Below are positions 7,178 to 15,767 of a DNA stretch of 64,000 nt, in pieces. The stretch is from assembly GCA_915066865.1 (NCBI GenBank), contig CAJZEE010000001.1:5957-69956 (forward strand), given 5' to 3'. A program made the translations under genes and the position numbers. Position 1 is the stretch's first letter, and each line of letters begins with the position of its first letter. The notes beneath the pieces were generated by a model. It did not search any database. It saw only the letters and a program-made list of their open reading frames with translations, and was not told the origin of the DNA. Origin of the DNA: an uncultured Veillonella sp. (GTDB taxonomy: Bacteria; Bacillota; Negativicutes; Veillonellales; Veillonellaceae).

Positions 7178-8941
7178 TTAGAACCAATGAGACAAATCAA
7201 ATTCTTCACCAATGGTTGCTTTCACATGAGCACGACCTAAGTAAAGGCCTAACAATGTTAAGCTAATTTTAGACATTGGCGTGCTATCAAAGACATCAGC
7301 TAAGTCCAATAGAACCGGTGAAATATCATCCATGATATCACGCGCCTCTTGTCCCCTGAAAGCAGTAGGTTTGCTCTTCATCAGAGCTAAAAGATCACGT
7401 TGAACCATAGCATTAGAAATTCGTGTTTGTCTAAAGAATTGTGGTGCTAAAGACTCATCTACCAAGGCTAATTTATAAAGATTGGAGTTCAAGCTACGCA
7501 CCACATAACGTGGATCCACACCATGACCATCTGTAGCACGGAAGAGTTCTTCCTTAGAGAAACCACGATAGTTGAATACAAACGGATATGAATTCGACAA
7601 CACTTGGCATAAAGTGATAGGCTCTTGTTCTTCTTGTGTACAGCGTAAGTAGTCCAGCTGGCGATAGAAGGAATCATTTCGAGGTAAATCAGAGATGAAT
7701 GGCTCAATATATTTTTCCACATAATGTTGGAAGTGAATCAATCCATAGTTATTAGAATTTCTAGAATATTGTAACAATAATGTTAAGGCCATAACTTGGA
7801 AGTGACCTAATGTTAAATGAGGTAATACACGTAATGCATCAAAAGCTACGAGGTATGGCGTACTAGATTTAGGAGATTGAACCACATCTAGAAAAGCACC
7901 TAACGCAGCGGACTTCATCCACTCTGTATTTGTAGCGGCATATGCCTTTTGCATACTCATCAACGCTTCTTGAATAACAATATTCTCTAGTAATGCATTC
8001 ACTTCAACAATTTTTGTAATATTGAGAGCCGCTAAAGCATCTCTTGTAATAGATTCTACATAGTGTTGCGTATCACCATGTAACACCCCAAAGGAATGAA
8101 CAAATGGTGCTATAGCCAACTCAACGCATTTATCCTCATGTGCCGTTTTTGCCCATTGACCATGCGGTTCCTCCTCTTCAGCTAAACTTGTTGCCGCCAA
8201 TTGTGCTTCAATTTCAGAAGCATCAAACAAACGCGTTTCATCTAATACCGATGGACCTTCCGCGGTTTGTATTTCGTTTGCACCACCTATCATTTGTGTA
8301 GCATCTATGCTATCCGCTTCATCAGCTTCAAAGGCTTCCACAGATTCACCCATAGCAATTGTATCTTCAACAGAGTTTGCGCTATTGAGAAGTTCATCTG
8401 TAACAACATCGAGGACAATAGTTTTATCCACCAACGGAGTAACACCTTGATTGGCTTGATTAGCTTGCTTAAGATCTGATACAGCTGTCATCACAATGGT
8501 TTCATCCCCTATTGGTGTGCCATTATCCGAACCTATTGGTGTTCCATTATCCGAACCTAATGCTAACGCATATTCTCCCTCTGAAACATGACTTGAATTA
8601 GACTTTAGAGTACTTCTTTTATTATAAGAGGTATCTATAGGATCAACCAGAGGTTCAGCCGGTTCTCGCTCTTCACCGACCACCGTTTCAACTGTATCCG
8701 GAATTGATGCAGTATATACATTAGTTCCACTCGTATGTGTGATTGTTACATTGCCCTCTTGCGACTCCGTTGCAAATATAACATCATTATGCGCTTTAGG
8801 ATTATTTTTATTACTTATGTTTTTATAGGATTTTTCTTTTGCCTTACTTTCACCATCACCACCGCTAAATACAGCATAGCAAACAGCAAAGAATCCCAAT
8901 GCCACGACGGCTAATACAAAATACGGTATTAGGTTTGACAT
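7178..8941 (-). CDS. Membrane-anchored protein of unknown function, lineage-specific
   Basis: I do not recognise this 587-aa protein. The N-terminus has one membrane helix (about residues 5-27, PYFVLAVVALGFFAVCYAVF). It is followed by about 230 residues of low-complexity, acidic, Ser/Thr-rich linker with a duplicated GSDNGTPI octapeptide. The C-terminal 310 residues look globular and mostly helical. There is no secretion cleavage site, so the bulk is either cytoplasmic or, less likely given the unmodified linker, outside. It starts nine bases after the ywlG-like gene and probably shares its transcript. The repeated TIVMTAV/TIVLDVV/TIAMGES/TRLFDAS segments look like short linear motifs of the kind read by FHA domains, but that is speculation. 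Confidence 0.75.
   Translation of the reverse strand: MSNLIPYFVLAVVALGFFAVCYAVFSGGDGESKAKEKSYKNISNKNNPKAHNDVIFATESQEGNVTITHTSGTNVYTASIPDTVETVVGEEREPAEPLVDPIDTSYNKRSTLKSNSSHVSEGEYALALGSDNGTPIGSDNGTPIGDETIVMTAVSDLKQANQANQGVTPLVDKTIVLDVVTDELLNSANSVEDTIAMGESVEAFEADEADSIDATQMIGGANEIQTAEGPSVLDETRLFDASEIEAQLAATSLAEEEEPHGQWAKTAHEDKCVELAIAPFVHSFGVLHGDTQHYVESITRDALAALNITKIVEVNALLENIVIQEALMSMQKAYAATNTEWMKSAALGAFLDVVQSPKSSTPYLVAFDALRVLPHLTLGHFQVMALTLLLQYSRNSNNYGLIHFQHYVEKYIEPFISDLPRNDSFYRQLDYLRCTQEEQEPITLCQVLSNSYPFVFNYRGFSKEELFRATDGHGVDPRYVVRSLNSNLYKLALVDESLAPQFFRQTRISNAMVQRDLLALMKSKPTAFRGQEARDIMDDISPVLLDLADVFDSTPMSKISLTLLGLYLGRAHVKATIGEEFDLSHWF
8508..8555 (-). repeat. 24-bp in-frame tandem duplication inside the 7178-8941 gene
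   Basis: Two 24-base units differing at one base encode a doubled GSDNGTPI octapeptide in the linker region. Being in frame, copy-number change would alter linker length without breaking the gene. Confidence 0.85.
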
Positions 8942-8950
8942 ACTATCCCC

Positions 8951-9502
8951 CTACATCAATGCTTCATTATATACAGCACGCTCACCGCCAATGCTCTTCG
9001 GACGAACACGACAAGCGGTCACATGTGCTTTCCCAATTTCTTTCACACAAAGACGTACAGGCACTGCAACGTGTTTCATGTGCATACCAATGAAAGTATC
9101 TCCAATATCGATGCCTACATCAGCTTGAATAAATTCAACCATCACAGGATCATCAAAATATTCGTACGCCATCACAGCCAGGGCACCACCCGCATGACGT
9201 TGAGGAACAACATTAACTTCCTCCTCCCATGTCATCGCACTACGTTCCATAACAAGTGCACGATTAATATGTTCACAACATTGAATAGCCAAGTTAAGTC
9301 CTTTAGCCTTAACAGCATTGTATATTTCATCAAATACGACCTGAGCCACATCAAGGTGAGAGTCAGTGCCGATTTTTTTACCTACAATTTCGCTAGTGGA
9401 ACAGCCAACAACGAATAATTGACCTTCGCGAACCTTTGCTAAATCAAGTAATTCAGCCATCGCGTTGCGAGTTGACTGACGAATAGTTTCTACAGAAGTC
9501 AT
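8951..9502 (-). CDS. UPF0340 / YwlG-like protein (TIGR01440 family)
   Basis: Conserved 183-aa cytoplasmic protein of Firmicutes with no established reaction. Family features are FVVGCSTSEIVGKKIGT near residue 32, the AIQCCEHINRALV stretch near residue 78, and a C-terminal DIGDTFIGMHMKHVAVPVR block. The length matches Bacillus YwlG. A GAGGCGA site precedes the ATG. It lies upstream of, and probably in operon with, the membrane-anchored unknown protein, the only functional hint from context. Confidence 0.88.
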   Translation of the reverse strand: MTSVETIRQSTRNAMAELLDLAKVREGQLFVVGCSTSEIVGKKIGTDSHLDVAQVVFDEIYNAVKAKGLNLAIQCCEHINRALVMERSAMTWEEEVNVVPQRHAGGALAVMAYEYFDDPVMVEFIQADVGIDIGDTFIGMHMKHVAVPVRLCVKEIGKAHVTACRVRPKSIGGERAVYNEALM

Positions 9503-9626
9503 GTTATCGCCTCACTCAAATTGAATGTATAAAATCTATATGTATATTATCATAAAACCGACAGAATCGGTAGACTAAACTCTACACGTAACGGATGAAC
9601 ATCTTATGATTATGGCTTAACAACAA

Positions 9627-9654
9627 AAAGAGGCTTGCTTTAGCAAGCCTCTTT
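9627..9654 (-). terminator. Intrinsic terminator of the fumarase operon
   Basis: A 12-bp stem (9627-9638 with 9643-9654) with a TTTA loop is followed on the minus strand by five T. It lies 19 bases after the fumarase beta stop codon. Confidence 0.88.
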
Positions 9655-9673
9655 CAATCACTCAATGGTGATA

Positions 9674-10234
9674 TTAGATTTTTCTGTAAGGTTTTTGGCC
9701 TAATTCGTAGAAGTTATTACCTTCAGTATCGCCAACCACGATGCAAGGGAAATCTTCAACAGTCAATTCAGCCAAAGCTTCTGGTCCAAGTTCACCATAA
9801 GCAAGTACTTCATATTTTTTGATGGATTTTGCAATCAATGCTGCTGCGCCACCAACTGCTGCGAAGTATGTGCAACCATTTTTCTTCATGGATTCAACTA
9901 CTTCTGGTTTACGGGAACCTTTACCAATCATGCCTTTGATACCTTGGTCAAGCATTGTTGGTGTGTAAGCATCCATACGACCGGAAGTTGTAGGACCAGC
10001 GGAACCAATTGGATCACCAGGTTTTGCAGGTGTTGGTCCAAGATAATAAACGAATTTATTTGTCCAGTCGATTGGTAATTTTTCACCACGCGCTAAAGCT
10101 TCAGTCATAACTTTATGAGCAGCGTCACGAGCGGAGTAAATTTTACCAGTGATAAGAACGCTATCACCAACTTTTAATTTGCGGGAAAACTCTTCATTAT
10201 ATTCTTCAGTATTAATGCGAATTGATTCAGCCAT
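9674..10234 (-). CDS. fumB: Class I fumarate hydratase, beta subunit (Fe-S hydrolyase C-terminal domain)
   Basis: Together with the alpha subunit upstream it interconverts malate and fumarate, using an oxygen-sensitive [4Fe-4S] cluster. The protein (186 aa) matches the C-terminal half of fused class I fumarases: GDSVLITGKIYSARDAAHK, the YLGPTPAKPGDPIGSAGPTTSGRMD substrate-binding stretch, and GKGSRKPEVVESMK. The paralogous L-tartrate dehydratase has the same architecture. Fumarase is preferred because the organism's other genes point to dicarboxylate metabolism, but sequence alone does not fully separate them. AGGAGG lies before the ATG; the alpha gene ends 19 bases upstream. Confidence 0.9.
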   Translation of the reverse strand: MAESIRINTEEYNEEFSRKLKVGDSVLITGKIYSARDAAHKVMTEALARGEKLPIDWTNKFVYYLGPTPAKPGDPIGSAGPTTSGRMDAYTPTMLDQGIKGMIGKGSRKPEVVESMKKNGCTYFAAVGGAAALIAKSIKKYEVLAYGELGPEALAELTVEDFPCIVVGDTEGNNFYELGQKPYRKI

Positions 10235-10253
10235 TGTTTTTACCTCCTATCGA

Positions 10254-11096
10254 TTAAAGTACTACGTGAGCATGACGAGCAGCATGGCACATGATAGTAA
10301 CTGCAACAGGAAGACCTGCGATGTGAGTTGCACCCCATTCGATGTTTACACCGATACAAGTTGTAGTGCCACCCAATTGTGGTCCAATACCAGTTTTGTT
10401 AACCATTTCCATGATTTCTTCTTCTAATTTTGCATAGTCTGCATCTTTATGAGGTACGCTAATGTCACGAAGCAACGCTTTTTTGGACATAACTGCTGCT
10501 TGGTCCATAGTACCGCCAATACCAATGCCGAGTACAATTGGAGGGCATGGGTTAGGACCTGCATGTTTTACGATTTCAAGGACTGCATTTTTAACGCCTT
10601 CCACACCATCAGCAGGTACGAGCATAGCTACATCGGATTTATTTTCAGAACCGAAACCTTTTAATTCTACTTGAATATCTACTTTATCGCCAGGAACGAT
10701 TTCAGTATAGATGATTGCAGGTGTGTTATTTTGTGTATTTTTACGATTGAACAATGGTTCAGCTACAACGGATTTACGAAGATAACCTTCAACATAACCA
10801 GCTGCAACACCAGCATTGATAGCTTCTGTAAGATCACCACCAACGAAATGAACATCTTGACCAACTTTTAAGAATACCATAGTCATACCAGTATCTTGGC
10901 AGTATGGACGATCTTCAGCATCGGCAATTTCTGCATTTTTAATAATTTGATCAAGAACGATACGACCTACTGAAGACTCTTCTGTTTCACGGCCTTTTTT
11001 CAAACCTTCATAGATGTCTTTTGGCAAGTGGTAAGCTGCGTCCATACACATTTGACGGACTGTTTTTGTGATTTCAGATACTTGAATCTCGCGCAA
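10254..11096 (-). CDS. fumA: Class I fumarate hydratase, alpha subunit
   Basis: Catalytic Fe-S subunit (280 aa) of the two-subunit fumarase. Cluster cysteines of the family are visible in RPYCQDTGMTMVF (about residue 65), in NPCPPIVLGIGIGGT (about 190) and in GGTTTCIGVNIEWGATH near the C-terminus. The only plausible start is a TTG at 11096, about eight bases after a GAGGAGG site; no in-frame ATG or GTG fits upstream. It is first in a two-gene operon. Two 11-bp direct repeats lie upstream and may control it. Confidence 0.92.
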   Translation of the reverse strand: MREIQVSEITKTVRQMCMDAAYHLPKDIYEGLKKGRETEESSVGRIVLDQIIKNAEIADAEDRPYCQDTGMTMVFLKVGQDVHFVGGDLTEAINAGVAAGYVEGYLRKSVVAEPLFNRKNTQNNTPAIIYTEIVPGDKVDIQVELKGFGSENKSDVAMLVPADGVEGVKNAVLEIVKHAGPNPCPPIVLGIGIGGTMDQAAVMSKKALLRDISVPHKDADYAKLEEEIMEMVNKTGIGPQLGGTTTCIGVNIEWGATHIAGLPVAVTIMCHAARHAHVVL

Positions 11097-11138
11097 GATA
11101 ATCCCTCCTCAGGAAAATAGTTGAATATTAATTCTAAT

Positions 11139-11201
11139 ACCGATGAGATAAAATAAAATTCTCAAACATATGAAAGAATATCTATCTCAAACCGATGAGA
11201 T
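11139..11201 (-). promoter_or_regulatory. Two ACCGATGAGAT direct repeats upstream of fumarase
   Basis: Identical 11-mers at 11139-11149 and 11191-11201 are 52 bases apart, close to five helical turns. The distal copy lies within an ATCTC...GAGAT dyad. They sit about 40 and 95 bases before the fumarase start and are candidate activator or repressor sites. No clear -35/-10 pair was found between them. Confidence 0.45.
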
Positions 11202-11793
11202 TAACTCTATACATAAATCGTAGCACACAATATAGGGGGATTCAACGCCTTACCTATACAGTTTTCTCAATGCTTTTTCGGTTTTTGAGAATTGTTTTCA
11301 TGAATATTTTTGTATATATTTCGGTTTTTCAATAGGCTATATAGACCTTATTCTCTAGTCACTAAAATAGCCCTGCATTGTGATAAAAGTCATAGTCTAT
11401 CATATATCAATAAGATTTTTATATCTTATATTTTTACCTACTTTATTATATATAGATTTGGTTTAAAATGAACCACAAACATAGGCTATATCTAATAAGA
11501 TAAATACACTTCTTTCTTAACTGATACTACTTTTCAACTAAATCTTTTAAACTTTTCTATAATGCATATGTATACCGATTATCTTCAATATACTTATATT
11601 GCTAACTCCCATGCATTTGGAGTCATACAATCACCTTAGAACACAGTAAATATCTATAATTATTAAGCTCTATAGATTTTATTAATTTTAATGACTCTCT
11701 CATCAAAATTATTGATAACCAATTTTATTTATAAAGTTATGTCTTTTAGTCATAATTGATAGTATCTATTTTATAGTGTTCTAAAAAAAATGC
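11202..11793. other. AT-rich intergenic region, no gene recognised
   Basis: About 590 very AT-rich bases between the fumarase control region and the tRNA promoter. I see no open frame with a ribosome site and no strong terminator. Short repeated words occur (TTTCGGTTTTT near 11277 and 11320; GGCTATAT near 11335 and 11484). It may hold an unrecognised small RNA. Confidence 0.5.
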
Positions 11794-11822
11794 TTGCTTT
11801 TATAATTAATCTAACATATAAT
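11794..11822 (+). promoter_or_regulatory. Sigma-70-type promoter of the tRNA operon
   Basis: TTGCTT (11794-11799), 17-bp spacer, TATAAT (11817-11822). Predicted transcription start is near 11829, eight bases before the first tRNA. Confidence 0.8.
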
Positions 11823-11836
11823 AACAATCGTACCAT

Positions 11837-11912
11837 TCCTCGATAGCTCAGTCGGTAGAGCAATCGGCTGTTAACCGATCGGTCGTAGGTTCGAGTCCTA
11901 CTCGAGGAGCCA
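11837..11912 (+). tRNA. tRNA-Asn (anticodon GTT)
   Basis: Complete 76-nt cloverleaf. The acceptor stem TCCTCGA pairs with TCGAGGA, the anticodon loop CTGTTAA has GTT at 11870-11872, the T arm is standard and the CCA is encoded (11910-11912). First of three tRNAs on one transcript. Confidence 0.97.
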
Positions 11913-11916
11913 TTCT

Positions 11917-11991
11917 GGCCCGTTGGTCAAGCGGTTAAGACACCGCCCTTTCACGGCGGTATCCCGGGTTCGATTCCCGGACGGGTCACCA
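11917..11991 (+). tRNA. tRNA-Glu (anticodon TTC)
   Basis: Complete 75-nt cloverleaf with acceptor GGCCCGT pairing with ACGGGTC (one G-U), anticodon loop CTTTCAC with TTC at 11950-11952, and an encoded CCA. It starts four bases after tRNA-Asn. Confidence 0.97.
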
Positions 11992-11996
11992 CATAT

Positions 11997-12072
<76 letters not shown>

Positions 12073-12077
12073 AAGCA

Positions 12078-12106
12078 AACGGTTATCTTCGGATGACCGT
12101 TTTTTA
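12078..12106 (+). terminator. Intrinsic terminator of the tRNA operon
   Basis: A 10-bp stem (12078-12087 with 12092-12101, one G-U) capped by a TTCG tetraloop and followed by T residues. Confidence 0.88.
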
Positions 12107-12163
12107 GTATGTAAAAAGTACATATGGGTATAAAAATACATATGGTCATGTAGATAAATAAAG

Positions 12164-12264
12164 GAGTACAACTGCTATAGTTGTACTTCTTTTGCTGTAA
12201 TGCTTATATAGTTTTATGTAAAAAATATATAGTTGCTATGGTTGTACTTTCAAAATATATAGTT
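12164..12264. repeat. Hairpin and short direct repeats downstream of ynfA
   Basis: A hairpin GTACAACT/AGTTGTAC (12166-12173 with 12179-12186) overlaps the first of two direct repeats, GCTATAGTTGTACTT (12174-12188) and GCTATGGTTGTACTT (12235-12249). AAAATATATAGTT also occurs twice (12222-12234, 12252-12264). It may hold the ynfA terminator. Confidence 0.5.
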
Positions 12265-12324
12265 AGTTATTGTTATATCTAAAAAATATAACTTTTATTA
12301 TAGTCACATCTGGAAATTGCATAT

Positions 12325-12648
12325 TTAACGTGGCGCATACATGATGATATATACACCTACGAGGCATACAAGGCCGCCGATGATATCGTACATATCTGGT
12401 CGTAAGCCGTCCACAAGCCAGCCCCATAGAATAGAGAGGGCAATGAATACGCCGCCGTATGCTGCGTACACCTTACCAAAGCTTGCTTCTGGCTGGAAGG
12501 TGGGGATGATGCCGTATAAAAATAAAATAAAAGCACCTGCGATTAGGTAAATAGGTCCTTTGTCGTCACGCATATAGAGCCATACGAGATAACCGCCACC
12601 GATTTCCGCAAGTCCTGCTAGTATAAAGAATAGAATAGATAAGAGCAT
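12325..12648 (-). CDS. ynfA: YnfA family (UPF0060) small membrane protein
   Basis: 107-aa integral membrane protein with four predicted helices (about residues 2-20, 31-50, 60-80, 88-105). It matches the UPF0060/YnfA family in full length: [35 protein letters not shown] and a C-terminal [20 protein letters not shown]. The family is related to small multidrug resistance transporters; the physiological substrate is not established. It is a single gene with a GAGGT ribosome site, between the tRNA operon and a LysR gene that ends at 12801. Confidence 0.93.
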   Translation of the reverse strand: MLLSILFFILAGLAEIGGGYLVWLYMRDDKGPIYLIAGAFILFLYGIIPTFQPEASFGKVYAAYGGVFIALSILWGWLVDGLRPDMYDIIGGLVCLVGVYIIMYAPR

Positions 12649-12762
12649 AGTAACCTCACTGTATTCTTACTATATTAATTGAAATCTATTCTCTATTTTA
12701 CAACTTAGGACAAGAGAGGGCAATTGTTTTGTATAGTTAGGTCATTTGTTGTCTATAGTAAA

Positions 12763-12790
12763 ACCCCGTACACCAAAAGGTATACGGGGT
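12763..12790 (-). terminator. Intrinsic terminator of the LysR gene
   Basis: An 8-bp outer stem (12763-12770 with 12783-12790) plus three inner pairs and an AAAA loop, followed on the minus strand by T residues, ten bases after the LysR stop codon. Confidence 0.82.
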
Positions 12791-12800
12791 CTATTCGTTA

Positions 12801-13700
12801 TTATAAACGTGGTGGTGATTCGCTGTGCACATAGTCCATAAAGGTATGCATAGTTTCTGTTTTAGAATTATTCTTCTTAAATGCGAAGCACACTTGTAGT
12901 TTGAATGGTTTTTCTAAAGGAACAAAGCCATCATTGATGTTTAAAGACGTTAAAATTTGGCGTGCTACGATGCAACCAGATTTATTCTTTTGACAGTAGT
13001 CGATCATTGTATATGGATTGGATAGACGGCTACCGCGGATGTGTAGGTTTTGTTGACCGTTCCCAACATAGTTTTTTAATGTGCGATACATAAAGTATTT
13101 AGGTGGATACATGAGCAGTGGTTGTTGCTGGATAGCTTTTAAACTGGCTGTTTCCATACCGTTCACTAAGTTTGGTGCATAGTATACAAATTCGTCTTCT
13201 CTAAGCGCAGTGGATTCGTACGCGGACATATCCTTATTATTTGGTAAATAGAGTAATGCAATATCGATGCGGTTTTCTCGTAAGTCGAGCATCAATTCTT
13301 CTTCTTCCATATCGTAAATACTAACAGAGAATTCAGGATGGTTTTGGAAGAAGTGGGAAACGTAACCGTTTAGACGGATATCCCCAAGACTACGTAATAC
13401 GCCAATATTTAGAATTGGGCGTTCAACCTTGCTAGCCAAACGAATGGATTGGATAGCTCGTTCCAATGTGTCGAGAACTTGTTCTGCTTCTGGTAGGAAT
13501 AACTCACCTTCTGGTGTTAAACGGCTACCTCTTGTAGAACGGGAGATTAATTTCACACCAACTAAACGCTCTAATTTTTTCATTTGAGCGCTGAAAGCTG
13601 ATTGTGTAATATTCATAGATTGTGCAGCTAATGTAAAGCTTCCTGTTTTATTATAGGTAATAAAACTTTGTAGCTCTTGCATTGTAGGTAACTCTTTCAT
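12801..13700 (-). CDS. LysR-family transcriptional regulator
   Basis: 299-aa regulator with an N-terminal winged helix-turn-helix (about residues 5-65; FTLAAQSMNITQSAFSAQMK is the recognition region, then LTPEGELFLPEA). The C-terminal periplasmic-binding-like effector domain is at about 90-295. The likely inducer cannot be told from sequence. It is monocistronic; a GGGGG site lies before the ATG. It is transcribed away from rpsD, and the 297-bp gap between them carries the rpsD promoter. Neighbouring genes do not point to a target, though LysR proteins often control an adjacent divergent gene. Confidence 0.92.
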   Translation of the reverse strand: MKELPTMQELQSFITYNKTGSFTLAAQSMNITQSAFSAQMKKLERLVGVKLISRSTRGSRLTPEGELFLPEAEQVLDTLERAIQSIRLASKVERPILNIGVLRSLGDIRLNGYVSHFFQNHPEFSVSIYDMEEEELMLDLRENRIDIALLYLPNNKDMSAYESTALREDEFVYYAPNLVNGMETASLKAIQQQPLLMYPPKYFMYRTLKNYVGNGQQNLHIRGSRLSNPYTMIDYCQKNKSGCIVARQILTSLNINDGFVPLEKPFKLQVCFAFKKNNSKTETMHTFMDYVHSESPPRL

Positions 13701-13909
13701 GTTATTCCCCCAACTTAGACATAAGACTCCAATGATACCTATTACCTTACTTATTCATATTGTAGCATACTATAATTGATTTTTCATCTAAATCTATAAA
13801 ATATGATGAAACATGCACAACCGATATAGTACGTTGTATTATCGTAAAAAAGTGTAATTAAAAATTGTGATTATGCACTTATTTCAATGACTTTCACAAG
13901 TATCGATAA

Positions 13910-13938
13910 TTGACATAACTAGATGAAAATGATATTAT
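13910..13938 (+). promoter_or_regulatory. rpsD promoter and short leader hairpin
   Basis: TTGACA (13910-13915), 17-bp spacer, TATTAT (13933-13938). The predicted leader begins near 13945 and contains a small hairpin GTACC...GGTAC (about 13945-13964). S4 represses its own mRNA in other bacteria, but I cannot identify such an operator here. Confidence 0.8.
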
Positions 13939-13997
13939 ACTTGGGTACCATTATGTATAGGTACAGGTTTATTTTAATCTTATGAGGTGATAATCAC

Positions 13998-14585
13998 ATG
14001 GCAACGAGAAGAGAGGCTCGATTCAAACTTTGTCGTCGCTTTGGTGTGAACGTATTCGGTCACGCAAAAGCCTTGAATCGCGTCAAAAAAGACCAACGTC
14101 AGAAAAAAATGTCTGAGTATGGCACACAATTATTAGAAAAACAAAAAGTTAAAGCTTACTACAACTTGCTAGAACGCCAGTTCGTACGCTATTATGATAA
14201 AGCGAAAAAAATGCAAGGTGTTACAGGTCAAAACATGTTGATCCTTTTGGAACAACGCCTTGATAACCTTGTATATCGCATCGGCTTTGGTAACTCCATT
14301 CGTCAAGCTCGTCAAATGGTAAACCATGGCCACATCTTGGTAAACGGTCGTCGCGTAGACATTCCTTCCTTCTCCTGCAAACCAGGCGATGTAATCGAAT
14401 TGCGCGAAGCATCTCGTGATAACGAAATGTTCAAAACTAACTTCCAAGAACTTCGTTCTTTCGAACTTCCTTACATTGAAAAAGACTTGGAAGGCTTCAA
14501 AGCTACTTTCACTCGTCTTCCTCAACGTGAAGAACTTCCTATCGAAGTTAACGAAACACTTATCGTCGAATTGTACTCCAAATAA
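13998..14585 (+). CDS. rpsD: 30S ribosomal protein S4
   Basis: Primary 16S rRNA-binding protein that nucleates the small subunit body. The 195-aa protein has the basic S4 N-terminus ([19 protein letters not shown]), then the S4 RNA-binding domain at about residues 88-150 ([38 protein letters not shown]). Only one cysteine is present at the N-terminus, so this is the zinc-free form. The gene stands alone with its own promoter and terminator rather than in the main r-protein operon, as also seen in Bacillus. Confidence 0.98.
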   Translation: MATRREARFKLCRRFGVNVFGHAKALNRVKKDQRQKKMSEYGTQLLEKQKVKAYYNLLERQFVRYYDKAKKMQGVTGQNMLILLEQRLDNLVYRIGFGNSIRQARQMVNHGHILVNGRRVDIPSFSCKPGDVIELREASRDNEMFKTNFQELRSFELPYIEKDLEGFKATFTRLPQREELPIEVNETLIVELYSK

Positions 14586-14597
14586 TTTGGCGTCATT

Positions 14598-14626
14598 ACC
14601 CGCAGTGCTATGCACTGCGGGTTTTT
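14598..14626 (+). terminator. Intrinsic terminator of rpsD
   Basis: An 11-bp perfect stem (14598-14608 with 14612-14622), TAT loop, then a T-run. Confidence 0.93.
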
Positions 14627-14684
14627 GTATGTTGTGGGTATTAAAAAATTAATTTGATGACAGCATATAACTGCTAAATTTTAA

Positions 14685-14809
14685 TTGACACAAACCTATA
14701 AAATCTGTATACTATTTTGAGTAAGCTTTAGTCGTGTTTCCATTAGCCCCGGAAGCAAAGGACAAGCTGATTTTGGTAGAATTATGACGTTATTAGGAGG
14801 ATATGCAGC
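14685..14809 (+). promoter_or_regulatory. rplM-rpsI promoter and 5' leader
   Basis: Near-consensus promoter TTGACA (14685-14690), 17 bp, TATACT (14708-14713). The leader of about 90 nt runs to an AGGAGG site at 14795-14800. It includes a GTTTCC...GGAAGC dyad near 14736-14756. An L13-type autoregulatory leader is known in Firmicutes; whether this one belongs to that family is not decided. Confidence 0.8.
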
Positions 14810-15250
14810 ATGAAAACTACATATATGGCCAATCCGAACACAATTGAACGGAAATGGTATGTTGTTGACGCTGAAGGTAAAACTTTAGGACGCCTTGCTG
14901 CCGAAGTTGCAAAAGTTCTTCGGGGCAAAAATAAACCAACTTTCACACCACACGTAGATACTGGTGACCATGTGATCGTTGTAAACGCAGAAAAAATTCG
15001 CGTAACTGGTAAAAAATTGGAACAAAAGGAATACTTCCGTCACTCTGGTTACCCAGGTGGTTCCCGTTTCACTAAATTGTCCATGATGCTTGAAAAACAA
15101 CCTGAACGTGTTGTTGAAATGGCAGTTCGTGGCATGCTTCCAAAAAACAAATTGGGTGCACAACAATACCGTAAATTAAACGTATACGCTGGTCCTGAGC
15201 ATCCACATGCAGCTCAAAAACCAGAAGTGTTAGAAATTTCCGTACGATAA
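14810..15250 (+). CDS. rplM: 50S ribosomal protein L13
   Basis: Early-assembling large-subunit protein, 146 aa. Family motifs include [16 protein letters not shown], the [18 protein letters not shown] stretch and [20 protein letters not shown], followed by the EHPHAAQKP tail. Start chosen at the ATG at 14810, ten bases after AGGAGG. It is followed 20 bases later by rpsI, the universal partner gene. Confidence 0.98.
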   Translation: MKTTYMANPNTIERKWYVVDAEGKTLGRLAAEVAKVLRGKNKPTFTPHVDTGDHVIVVNAEKIRVTGKKLEQKEYFRHSGYPGGSRFTKLSMMLEKQPERVVEMAVRGMLPKNKLGAQQYRKLNVYAGPEHPHAAQKPEVLEISVR

Positions 15251-15270
15251 TCTAGAGGGAGGAATATATA

Positions 15271-15663
15271 ATGGCAGTAGCACAATATTACGGCACTGGT
15301 CGTAGAAAATCTTCCGTTGCTAGAGTTCGTCTGGTACCGGGCACAGGTAAAATCACTGTTAACAAACGTGAACTTAATGATTATTTCGGTCGCCAAACTT
15401 TGGAATTGATCGTAAAACAACCTTTGAACTTGACTAATACAGTTGAACAATACGATGTTATCGCAACTGTAGCTGGTGGCGGTCCTTCCGGTCAAGCTGG
15501 TGCAATTCGTCACGGTATCTCCCGTGCGTTATTGGACGTAGATGGCGAACTTCGTCAATCTTTGAAAAAAGCTGGCTTCTTGACTCGTGACCCACGTATG
15601 AAAGAACGTAAAAAATACGGTCTTAAAAAAGCCCGCAAAGCAAGCCAATTCTCCAAACGTTAA
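15271..15663 (+). CDS. rpsI: 30S ribosomal protein S9
   Basis: 130-aa small-subunit protein whose C-terminal tail reaches the P-site tRNA. It shows the family N-terminus [19 protein letters not shown], the [19 protein letters not shown] core and the basic tail ending in KASQFSKR. It shares the rplM promoter and ends in an intrinsic terminator. Confidence 0.98.
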   Translation: MAVAQYYGTGRRKSSVARVRLVPGTGKITVNKRELNDYFGRQTLELIVKQPLNLTNTVEQYDVIATVAGGGPSGQAGAIRHGISRALLDVDGELRQSLKKAGFLTRDPRMKERKKYGLKKARKASQFSKR

Positions 15664-15683
15664 TATTTGGAATACAGGATATT

Positions 15684-15715
15684 ACACCTGCAGACAATGT
15701 CTGCAGGTGTTTTTG
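15684..15715 (+). terminator. Intrinsic terminator of rplM-rpsI
   Basis: A 12-bp perfect stem (15684-15695 with 15699-15710), AAT loop, then T residues. Confidence 0.93.
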
Positions 15716-15767
15716 TGTTTTATTTATGGTATAGTTAAAATATATTTTGTTTGTTAAGGGGGATATT

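Noticed and set aside
14714..14809. Assignment of the rplM leader to the known L13 autoregulatory RNA
   Set aside because: Position fits, but I could not match the conserved structure by eye; left as an undefined leader.
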